From Pseudo-nitzschia pungens (Eukaryota > Bacillariophyta > Bacillariophyceae > Bacillariales > Bacillariaceae), in contig CM074759.1 in assembly GCA_037355855.1 (NCBI GenBank), positions 62,001-126,000 of the forward strand: a stretch of 64,000 nucleotides of DNA, read 5' to 3'. The position numbers and the translations under genes are program-made. The notes under the pieces are model-generated. The model did no database searches. It worked only from the letters and a program-made list of their open reading frames with translations, and had not been told where the DNA came from. The number at the start of each line of letters is the position of its first letter. Positions within the stretch are counted from its first letter, which is position 1. Of this stretch, positions 56,760-64,000 are shown piece after piece.

Positions 56760-57156
56760 CCCGCCAGAGACACGGTCGGATCGCGTCCGCCGCCGCCGAC
56801 GCCTCACGGTCTGCCTTGCCATCAACTACGGCGGCCGCCGGGACATTGCCGAGGCCTGCAAGGCACTCGCGGAGCAAGCCCGTGACGGGACACTCGATCC
56901 GTCCTCCATCACCGAGGACACGGTCGAGGGGGCCCTGGGAAGCGTTTCCCGCTGCAAACTTCCCGGACCGCCGGACCTGATCGTTCGGACCGGCGGGGAG
57001 CACCGGTTGTCCAATTTCTTGCTGTGGGAGGCGGCCTACGCGGAGCTTTGCGTCGTGCCGACCCTGTGGCCGGACTTTACCGCGTCGGGATTCGGTGAGG
57101 CCCTGGACTGGTACGCGGGGCGCAAACGGAATTTTGGGGGCCGGGAACCACCGTGA
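55552..57156 (+). CDS. cis-Prenyltransferase (UPPS/DHDDS family), probably plastid-targeted
   Basis: 534 aa from the ATG at 55552, or 470 aa from the ATG at 55744. The enzyme chain-extends allylic diphosphates with isopentenyl diphosphate to polyprenyl diphosphate. All family blocks are present: DGNGRWA at 231-237 with the catalytic Asp and Mg site; YAFSTENWNRDPFE from 301; LTVCLAINYGGRRDI around 425; and DLIVRTGGEHRLSNFLLWEAAYAEL from about 475, where the usual Arg-Thr-Gly-Gly-Glu and Ser-Asn-Phe substrate contacts are intact. The segment from the second ATG (MLRVVATTTLLLCAPEMISSFSGPSS) reads as a signal peptide ending in an SSF motif, like the ASAF site of diatom plastid precursors, followed by a basic Ser-rich transit part. 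A ~50-residue Glu/Asp- and Asn-rich insertion (56650-56762) sits inside the catalytic domain before the NYGGR block. Likely plastid polyprenoid or carrier-lipid synthesis. Confidence 0.88.
56714..56761 (+). repeat. (AAC)n tract encoding poly-Asn within the cis-prenyltransferase domain
   Basis: About 14 AAC codons in a row inside a conserved domain. The flanking catalytic blocks remain in frame, so the insertion has been tolerated at a surface loop. Confidence 0.85.
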
Positions 57157-58029
57157 ACGCGAGTCGGGGACCGACGAGCGACAACGATGCCGCGGATCGA
57201 AACGGAACGCAACGGAGAGGAATAGCCTGCGAGAACAATACTACGGTACGAGCACACGTATTATTATTTTTTACTAATGACATAATAATACCGCATACCG
57301 CAATACTACAGACCCAAAACGGATAGCTGGAAGCAAAGCAACGAAAAAAAAAACGAGCCAACCGAAGACTCTCTCATCTGATCACGAACGAAAGCACGGC
57401 GAATATCACTGGGGTGCGGAACACGAAAATACCCATCCGAAGAATGACTCGGATTGATTCGCTCGGCATTCCTCGTCGAATGGGGATTTTTTTTTGGGTG
57501 ACGTGCCGTGTTCCGTGGGGGGAGACGCGATGGCTTGCTTGTCGGCACCGAGTGCCTCGTCTGGACGGATTTGGTGCCTGCCGCGTTTCTCTGTTTCGAA
57601 GGAAGACGTTCGAGACGTCCTGCCCTACCCTTCCCTGCCTAGAGGAGTGGATTTTTTCTTCTTGCTGCTGTACCAAAAAGAAAAAAGAAAAAAAACAGCT
57701 TTGCGCCGTGCATTTCTTTGTCCGCCTGCACGTACTTCTTTTTGGAATATACTTCCATTATTATCTCTTTCACGAAAGCAACGAGCGAAACGATTGATTC
57801 CTTTCGATACACCAACGGCACGGATTATGGAATGACTGTATACCACACATGTCATTGCCTCGGAGCGAGCACATGGAGCACGAAACAATGCGTCCACACA
57901 AGCCTGCTAGTAGTGTCTACTAAACAGCAACGATTGACAAAGCTGCGGTCTGCGACTCAAGCCACGACAACAATAGCAAGCACCGACCTTTTTTAAAGAA
58001 AAAAAAAAAATTACACGTACTCCAACAGT
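57157..58029. other. Intergenic, with one half of a segmental duplication
   Basis: AT-rich with T and A homopolymers (57488-57496, 57991-58010). From about 57780 the sequence begins to match 58945 onward (see the duplication entry). No gene is supported. Confidence 0.45.
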
Positions 58030-58110
58030 TTACTCACGGAAGCGGGGTTCGGTAGTTTGTCCGTTGCCAATGAACTCGTGAGAAGCCGACCATGTGAAAA
58101 TCGGAAGAAA
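57780..58110. repeat. Diverged direct duplication (partner at 58945-59290)
   Basis: Shared strings in the same order: GATTGATTCCTTTCGAT / GGTTGATTCCTTTCGAT, ACGAAACAATGCG, AGTGTCTAC, CTGCGGTCT-CGACTCA, AAGCACCG, TTTTTTAAA, TTTACTC, and AAGCCGACCAT. Spacing of about 1.17 kb. It covers the 3' part of two minus-strand loci (58030-58344 and 59258-59851), suggesting a tandem gene duplication. Confidence 0.65.
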
Positions 58111-58344
58111 GAAATATTGCTTTCGGAAGTTTTCATCTGTACTATTCGCAGGCATGTCCATCGATTCGATCCAACGATTCAATCCAACGATCGAATGATT
58201 TGAAAGAGCTTCCTCCCGAGTGTTCTCTCCTTTGTTTTGTCCTTGCGGATTGACACAACCGACAAAGCTGGAAACCAGCACTGGTGCTAGCATGACGAGC
58301 CATAGAGATATCCAACGTAAAACCATCCCCTTCTCGTGGACCAT
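58030..58344 (-). CDS. Possible small secreted protein (duplicate locus)
   Basis: 104 codons from 58344; Met7 is a better start for the signal peptide MVLRWISLWLVMLAPVLVSSFVGC. The remainder is Asn/Ser/Glu-rich with no known domain, and GTGAGT lies over the end of the frame (58029-58036 region), so this may be only one exon. It is related through its 3' part to the locus at 59258-59851. Weak call. Confidence 0.35.
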   Translation of the reverse strand: MVHEKGMVLRWISLWLVMLAPVLVSSFVGCVNPQGQNKGENTREEALSNHSIVGLNRWIESMDMPANSTDENFRKQYFFLPIFTWSASHEFIGNGQTTEPRFRE

Positions 58345-59257
58345 ACCTATGGATTCCGTGCCGGAAAGATTTTTGCGGTGAGCAAGTGAGCGAAAACGAT
58401 ACTACGAGATGGAATTGAATGGAATGGAATACAAACACAAATATAGATAGAAATATTTCAGACCTAGGGAGGCTGTGGAGAGAAACGAACAGCAATCGGA
58501 AAAATGCAAATTTCTGTTGGAACGAAGGAGGCGATCCGAAGGTTGGTTGAATTTCACCGCAGGATCTGTCGGGTGGGGATCGGTCTCGGGGGACTCCTCG
58601 TTCCGAGGTGAGAGCCTGCGTTGCTTTTCCGATGGTCGACAGCGCGAGTCCAACGAACGAATGAAACAAGACGATGAATGAATCATTTAGTGGTAATCTT
58701 AGCCTGCAGTGAGCGGACTTGGGTCCAAATTGCGCGGAGGAAGAGCGAGATGCCCCGCCCACTTTGTTTTATCAGATCCCATCCTTTCATGATGAATGAG
58801 AGAAAAGCGTTCCCTTCTTCTCTTTTGAGAAGGAACGGCAGCTTTATGATACACTAGATCGCGGTGGACTACCATATCCCCCAACTAGTTCCGAAACAAA
58901 GAATTATTTTTGTGCCGCCTCTTTTCCGCATGTCTTTGTCGGAAGGCGAAGAAACGAAACGGTTGATTCCTTTCGATGAACTAGATAACACGCCCAAAAC
59001 GTTTCCTGGAATTGCCACGCAGCGATCAAACGGAAGACGAAACAATGCGGCTACTAGCCTAGACCTAGACCACTCATAGTGTCTACGAAGCGGAAACGAG
59101 TGAAAAGGCTGCGGTCTTCGACTCACGCTAGAGCGATAACAAGCACCGCTTTTTTAAAAAAGAAACATACACAGTTATGTACTCTGCAATTTACTCGCAT
59201 GGCACGCAGCGACTGATTTCTAGCTGTGGATGGACGGTATGGTACTTTGTCTGTAGT
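58345..59257. other. Spacer between the two duplicated loci
   Basis: The 206-codon minus frame 58142-58762 overlaps the small secreted ORF in another frame and shows no features. 58945-59257 is the second half of the duplication. No independent gene seen. Confidence 0.4.
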
Positions 59258-59851
59258 CTAGGAACTCACGTTAAGCCGACCATTCGACGAACAAAAGAAA
59301 GCATGGAATGCACCCGTTGGTTCTGAAAATTTCTTCGATTGTGAACGCGGGCATGCACTTGAATTTTTTGCTCGATCCAACAGAAGCAAGACCGGAATGT
59401 CGTCCAAGTTGCATTTCCATGTAGATCGACGCTGCGACGAAATGGAACATGCATGGTTCCTCCATTGCAGTGTTGTTGCCAACACCGCACGCGGAATTAT
59501 TTCGAGCTGCATCTGTTGGTTCCTGACCGGAAGCTTTTCCGTACTACGAATACAGACACTGTCCGACCCGTTGACGAGATCGTCCGGGTCACCGTCACTC
59601 GCGGGAATGCACCGCGTAGAATCCTCCGTCTCGTTGCGACATACCACCAACGGCGAAACCTTTGGCGAGGATGGGAGCGATGGATCGTTGGCACAGAGTG
59701 CGAGAACCGCAGCCGAGACAAGGGCGAAAGCCCCTATCAAAGCCAGGAAGAATCTTCTGCCGGGACTTGCGCGGCGTTGTTTTTCCAAGGTATCGAGAGC
59801 CAGTCCGGCCCAGAGTCTCGCGTTGCTACCAGAATCCGTGGTCGTCACCAT
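59258..59851 (-). CDS. Membrane-span protein, probably the C-terminal part of the ARM-repeat gene
   Basis: 197 codons. The beginning (SGSNARLWAGLALDTLEKQRRASPG) looks like a continuation of the ARM-repeat helices encoded just upstream, followed by a span FFLALIGAFALVSAAVLALCA and a Cys/Ser-containing outer part. Its first codons overlap the last 26 bases of the upstream frame, one position further on. Removing one base near 59830-59845 would fuse the two into a single tail-anchored protein. A GTGAGT donor near 59264-59269 suggests the frame end is not the true C-terminus. Confidence 0.45.
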   Translation of the reverse strand: MVTTTDSGSNARLWAGLALDTLEKQRRASPGRRFFLALIGAFALVSAAVLALCANDPSLPSSPKVSPLVVCRNETEDSTRCIPASDGDPDDLVNGSDSVCIRSTEKLPVRNQQMQLEIIPRAVLATTLQWRNHACSISSQRRSTWKCNLDDIPVLLLLDRAKNSSACPRSQSKKFSEPTGAFHAFFCSSNGRLNVSS

Positions 59852-60473
59852 CGATGATGTTGCTTTCGGAGGAAGCTTCCGCCTGCAGCCTTCGAATCAA
59901 TTGCGCTCCGCCCTTTGACACGATGGCCTTCTTCACTCGGGGATTGAAAGACAGGACCCACAGCGCTCGGAAGGCGTGTGCATGGAGATCGTTTCGAGCC
60001 TCCCGGGCGAGCCGGTCTTCGCAGCTGCTGTTCTCGTCGCTGCTGGTCGCAAGGGCCTTCAACACGGCGTCCACTCCCCCGCACCGCGCAATGAGTAATC
60101 GCCGACGGTCGGAGGACTCGTGAAAGAACTCCCCGTAACGGTGCTGGTGCAGGTGATCGTTCTCGTATCCCCCCTCGTGGGACAGATTGGCCAGGGCCCG
60201 GCATCCCGCGACCTGAACCGAAGGGTGGTCTCGGTGCTCCTCCATTCGCGAGACGATTGCCTCGAGTCCACCGGCCCGGGCAATATCTCGTCGGCTGTCG
60301 ATCCGGAGGTTGGCATCCAGCGTTTGGGCACGAATGTCCGTTTCGACGTAGTCGGCAATGGCATTCGTGCATAGTTCCACCTGCGCCGGGGTCGATGCAC
60401 GTCGGAGTGCCCGGACCTTGTGCACTGCACTGGGATTGCGAGGAGGAGGAAAATGGTGTTGGTATTGGCTCAT
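59826..60473 (-). CDS. Armadillo-repeat-like protein
   Basis: 215 aa from the ATG at 60473. Helical repeat signatures: IARAGGLEAIVSRMEEHRDHPSVQVAGCRALANLSHE and IARCGGVDAVLKALAT...DLHAHAFRALWVLSFNPRVKKAIVSKGGAQLIRRLQAEA, both with the GG-x-x-x-hydrophobic start and A-x-x-A-L-x-x-L-S end of ARM repeats. Such proteins are protein-interaction scaffolds. A His-rich loop (ENDHLHQHRYGEFFHE) lies between the two blocks. It ends at a TAG two codons after a GDDHGF string, where a +1 frame change would extend it into the membrane-span frame (59258-59851). An AAC/GTT tract lies just upstream of the start. Confidence 0.65.
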   Translation of the reverse strand: MSQYQHHFPPPRNPSAVHKVRALRRASTPAQVELCTNAIADYVETDIRAQTLDANLRIDSRRDIARAGGLEAIVSRMEEHRDHPSVQVAGCRALANLSHEGGYENDHLHQHRYGEFFHESSDRRRLLIARCGGVDAVLKALATSSDENSSCEDRLAREARNDLHAHAFRALWVLSFNPRVKKAIVSKGGAQLIRRLQAEASSESNIIDGDDHGFW

Positions 60474-60497
60474 GCCGAAGGACCTTAGAAAGGGTTG

Positions 60498-60530
<33 letters not shown>

Positions 60531-61079
60531 CTGCTACGAGTAGTTTGCAGTGTTTCTAAATTCGATGGTGCTTTAGATGGAACGAGACGGGGGAGGATCG
60601 AAATGACATGTGTGTCTATTATATCGGCCCATGTCCAAAAAAGGTGCGAGAGAAGCAGAACGATTCTCATTGGGCCGACCATGGTATGGAGCTCCATTGA
60701 CTCACTCTCTGTGTACCGCAACAAGGCACTTTATACTCCGAAGGAAACTATCGGGCGCAGATGATTGATGATGATTGATGATTCGTTCAATCATTCAATC
60801 CTGGGGATACTTTCACTTCGGCAGGTCCGGTGATAGGAGACAATTTCCGCGTAGAGGCCGTCATTTTGACTTCCCCCGAAAACTGGAAACGGACTCGATA
60901 CGAACTCAGGTGCCGGGATTGCGCGGAGTGAGCGTCACATATACATTTCGAAAACCACGTGTATATTCCGCACGAAACGGTATTCGCTTTGGAGAAGAGT
61001 TGAACTCCTGCAACGAGCTGCCATAGTTACCAAGCAACGAAAGGTTCGTACAACACCCACGGCGCCTCCCTTTGGCTTC
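60474..61079. other. Spacer with an AAC tract
   Basis: (AAC)n at 60498-60531. ATGATTGATG repeats near 60761-60785. No gene. Confidence 0.5.
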
Positions 61080-61802
61080 TCAAAAAGGGTTGTCCGAAAG
61101 AACCATTCCAACGATATTGTCAATCCAAAGAGTTTCATCCATCCACGAATTGCGAAGATTTGTTTTTCCGCGTTCAGGGATCTCGTCTTGTGGCTGGACG
61201 CGGAAAGCATCGTGCGGTGCTTTCTGCTGTGGAAATCGTGTCGGTCTGATATGCAAAAGCACCCAAAGATATGGAACAACCTGCTGGTTTCTAGCTTTCC
61301 AATCTTGACCTGCTTTTCTGGGAGACAATGTGTATTTGCAGGCAGTCATGCCTCCGTCGAAGTTTGTTGAAATCGTTGGATTGTTTTTCGAACTTTCGGA
61401 GCAGGAAAAGAAATTTCTCAACAAAATAGTCGGTTTATAGTTCTCTGCAAAATAATGTCGGAATCCGGTTATTTCATTCATGATCTTGAGAAGGCTATTA
61501 CTATCCCCGAATACTGGCACATTCATTTCTACAAGATTAGCAAGTGTCTCTATTTGGCGGGGATCAGATGGAATTACTGCAAACCGATCCGAGAAGTAGC
61601 TCATATCAAGAAAGAAACCCCGGACGAAATAATCTTTAGAAGTGCCGAAGAAGGCGAGTAGCTCGACGACGAGATAAAGAGAGGATGATTTGGTGGAGTA
61701 GAAGATGGATGGGTGATGCAAACTATTGCGGCTGCCGAAATTCTTGCTGGACGAGAAGAATCGCGAAACCCTAGGCATCGGGAGTCCAGAGGTTTCATTC
61801 AT
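61080..61802 (-). CDS. Hypothetical protein, unrecognised
   Basis: 240 codons from the ATG at 61802. There is a hydrophobic part (SLYLVVELLAFFGTSKDYFVRGFFLDMSYF) and an ordered-looking stretch (RFAVIPSDPRQIETLANLVEMNVPVFGDSNSLLKIMNEITGF). The C-terminal half is less convincing. The region is less GC-rich than neighbouring genes and could be an exon of a larger gene, or chance. No family recognised. Confidence 0.3.
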   Translation of the reverse strand: MNETSGLPMPRVSRFFSSSKNFGSRNSLHHPSIFYSTKSSSLYLVVELLAFFGTSKDYFVRGFFLDMSYFSDRFAVIPSDPRQIETLANLVEMNVPVFGDSNSLLKIMNEITGFRHYFAENYKPTILLRNFFSCSESSKNNPTISTNFDGGMTACKYTLSPRKAGQDWKARNQQVVPYLWVLLHIRPTRFPQQKAPHDAFRVQPQDEIPERGKTNLRNSWMDETLWIDNIVGMVLSDNPF

Positions 61803-62537
61803 TCACCTCTTTGTGCAAACAATCGAGGTCGGTGTGTTCTGCGTGCCGTGTAGTGACAAACACTGTACCAATATTGCTATCTCACGAGAGGAAAAAGTAA
61901 GAACGAGACCGATTTATTCATTCCTTTGTTCATTCGTTCATTCGTTCACTCATTAGTCATGCAGTTTTTGTTAGTGTTGGGTCGGTATTCGTCGCATTGC
62001 ATCAACAGAGACGGCTTAATGTGTTGTCGATTGTGTACGAAAACGACGGAACGCAATGCACATCGTTCCGGGACAGCGAGCAAGCCCCTGCTGTCGTCCT
62101 CGCAAGCATATTCTACCAACAATCCTAGTCCATTATAGCAAGTGAAAAAATCAATCTTCGGCACGGTGCCATAGAGCGTGGCAACTACAGTACGGTAATG
62201 TACTCCTGTTGTATTGTTCGTGTGTAAACTGTTACGAGTTGCGTTTTGTAATTGGAAATTGCCATGTCCGATTGCCAAAGGAAGGAAAACGCCGCAGATA
62301 GGTTTGAGCGCAGTTCCAACCAACAACAGAAATAACACCCACGTGGGTTCTGCTGCCGCTCCGAACCAAACCACCGGTGCCGAGTTCCTCCTCCTCTTCG
62401 TTGTCGTCGTCGTGTTGGAACCACCACCACCATAGCCACCTGCACCAAATTCCGCGAGTACAAGAGTTTTGGCGTGCTGGTTCTCGAAATACGAAGTCGT
62501 TGTTAAAAGGACTTGTTTGACTCATAGGGTGGGAAGA
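61803..62537. other. Intergenic, no gene seen
   Basis: TTCATTCGTTCATTCG repeats near 61918-61950. Short frames show no features. Confidence 0.5.
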
Positions 62538-62852
62538 TCATTCGGTAGGAGGAGGAGTGGATTTGTCTGATTTCGAACCCTTGGTCGACTTGTTCTTTTT
62601 CGGGGACTTGGTCGTGGATGGTTTAGCAGTCTTTGATTTCTTGGGAGACTTGGTGGGATCCTTGGTCGGAAATCTGGTGGGAGAACGAGTGGGTTCGATG
62701 GTAGGGTGGAATGTGGGATTCTTGGTGGGAAATCTGGTGGGAGAACGAGTGGGTTCGGGAATGTGAGCGACTGTGATCCCGGTGGAGGAAAAGATGATCG
62801 TTGCCACCAGCACCAGGGTACGAAGGACGAAAGGTTTCGAAGCGAGCATCAT
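62538..62852 (-). CDS. Secreted Lys-ladder, Thr/Pro-rich protein (silaffin-like, copy 3)
   Basis: 104 aa from the ATG at 62852; the frame is open 28 codons further, but the hydrophobic signal (FVLRTLVLVATIIFSSTGITVA) then sits too far in. After the signal come two copies of EPTRSPTRFPTK (70% of the mature N-terminal half), then lysine ladders K68-K71-K74-K77 and K82-K85-K88-K91-K94-K97 with exact three-residue spacing, six in a row in the second. The residues between are Ser, Pro, Lys, Asn, Thr, Gly, Asp. This satisfies the pentalysine-cluster pattern of diatom silaffins. No RXL triplet here. It differs from copies 1 and 2 in having the Thr/Pro part before the ladder. Confidence 0.62.
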   Translation of the reverse strand: MMLASKPFVLRTLVLVATIIFSSTGITVAHIPEPTRSPTRFPTKNPTFHPTIEPTRSPTRFPTKDPTKSPKKSKTAKPSTTKSPKKNKSTKGSKSDKSTPPPTE

Positions 62853-64000
62853 CGCGGGGGGTAGATTGTTTGTCCGTTTGTTTGGTGGATTGGTGGATCG
62901 ATCGTTCGTTGGCTCGTTTGCTTGCCCGCTTGCCATCGGAGGAAAGTGGAATTGTGGGTTTGGATTGTCGCCGGAACCAGGAATGGCGTTTTGTTGCTCC
63001 GACGGAGAATAGAATCACCAATGAAACTTCTGCGTCCGGATTATCATTCCTACTCGGTAAAGCGATCGGAACGAGGGACTCGGCATCCGTTTCGATTGAA
63101 TCGGCAGCAGCAAACAAACGTCGAGGAGAGCGAACCATCGAGGGAAACTACCTACTACTACTCGTTTTGATGGTCCGTTTCCCAATTTTATTTATTTGTT
63201 TGCTCGGAGCGACGTCGTCGTCGTCGTCTCTTTGTGTCTTCGGTTTTGCCCGTCTTTCGCAAGCGGGCCAGCGGAGACCATGGACGAACGCGCACGATTG
63301 TCATGCCGCGGATGAAGGAATTCTATTCCTGTACTGTACCTGTGTTCTTTCCGTCTCGGAGATCGTTTCGGAACGACTGACAGCATTTCGTGATCGTCGT
63401 CTCTCTTTCCGATTTCGGTTACGCTTGTCTTTTGCAAAAGAGGCGAATTTTCGATCGGTTCCCGCGCGAATGGGCCGTTGATGGATTCATGTTTTTACTA
63501 GTACTGTAGAATGGATGAATGAATGGATGGATGGATGGATCGATTGCCTTTTGTTTCGAAGCGACCGGGCCGGGTGTCTCAAAGAGTATGCATGCTGGAT
63601 CCCATCAACCGCGCATGCAATAGTTCCCACCATGGATTGTATAATACTACGTACTTTGTATCAAAAAATAATACTACATTTACAACTCCGTATTTATAGT
63701 AGTAGTATTATATCGGTTGGATTCATTCTATTCTGGTACCTTAGTTTCATTAAAAAAGAAAGTTGCTCTATCATCTATTCTACGAATTGTGTATGGGTCG
63801 TATCCTGTCTTGTCTTGTCCTGTCCTCTCCTCTCCCGTCCTGTCTTGTCTTGTCCGGTCACCTCGCGCCGTGGTCTTCTGTTCTATTTCTATTCGACTTG
63901 GTCGGTGGTCCTGTCCAATCCAAACCACCTACCACCAAAAGTAGGGAAGGTCCAGGGATTTCTCCAGGACCTTCATTCGCTTCGAGGCGGGTTGGCGGCG
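62853..64000. other. Right edge of the window, no gene seen
   Basis: Long frames 62801-63481 and 62623-63138 are in antisense or shadow positions of the preceding gene and its leader. GGAT repeats at 63519-63540 and a TCTTGTCCTG tract at 63807-63858. Sequence runs off at 64000. Confidence 0.45.

Noticed and set aside
62623..63138. 171-codon minus-strand frame over the third silaffin-like gene
   Set aside because: Overlaps the signal peptide and ladder in another frame; no signal peptide or domain of its own.

Overview
The window looks like nuclear DNA of a diatom, most likely a raphid pennate in the Pseudo-nitzschia/Fragilariopsis range; the species cannot be fixed from sequence alone. The evidence is eukaryotic gene structure (GT-AG introns, ATG starts, a tRNA-Met with an anticodon-loop intron, a tRNA-Ser), many secreted Pro/Ser/Thr-rich proteins of the 'APT/SPT' type common in diatoms, Lys-ladder proteins resembling silaffins, an enzyme with a plastid-type presequence, and abundant codon-scale microsatellites (CAA/AAC/GAC) inside genes. 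Genes are mostly GC-rich. The spacers are more AT-rich and full of the intergenic strings GTAAGGTTAC, TACCGTA and ACCGGTAC.

Layout. 0-10 kb: a SHAQKYF-like Myb protein, an unknown basic/acidic protein, then convergent to it an amino-acid permease. 12-18 kb: an unknown 854-aa protein, tRNA-Ser(UGA), and a DTW-domain tRNA uridine modification enzyme. 19.5 kb: first silaffin-like protein. 21.8-27.4 kb (minus strand): an intron-rich CSC1/TMEM63-like channel and a membrane-anchored GTPase whose C-terminus carries two repeats like the cyanobacterial mannan-binding lectin MVL. 29.8-43.3 kb: a type II membrane protein, the second silaffin-like protein, a Golgi-type glycosyltransferase, and two secreted Ser/Thr/Pro-rich proteins. 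45-51 kb: a broken DUF4116 repeat gene, tRNA-Met, and a membrane-anchored PhoD-like phosphatase. 53-64 kb: another Pro/Ser/Thr-rich protein, a plastid-type cis-prenyltransferase, a tandemly duplicated segment, an ARM-repeat protein with a probable C-terminal membrane anchor, and the third silaffin-like protein.

How they fit together. There is no operon logic. The clearest theme is secretion, the cell surface and the cell wall: three Lys-ladder proteins, three Ser/Thr/Pro-rich secreted proteins, a glycosyltransferase that could glycosylate such proteins, a surface phosphatase and a stretch-activated-type channel. A second theme is structural. In five genes (channel, GTPase-lectin, DUF4116, PhoD, ARM) the reading frame implied by homology changes in the middle, and every change I could trace is +1, as if one base had been added. 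This could be decay, assembly insertion errors or, less likely, programmed frameshifting.
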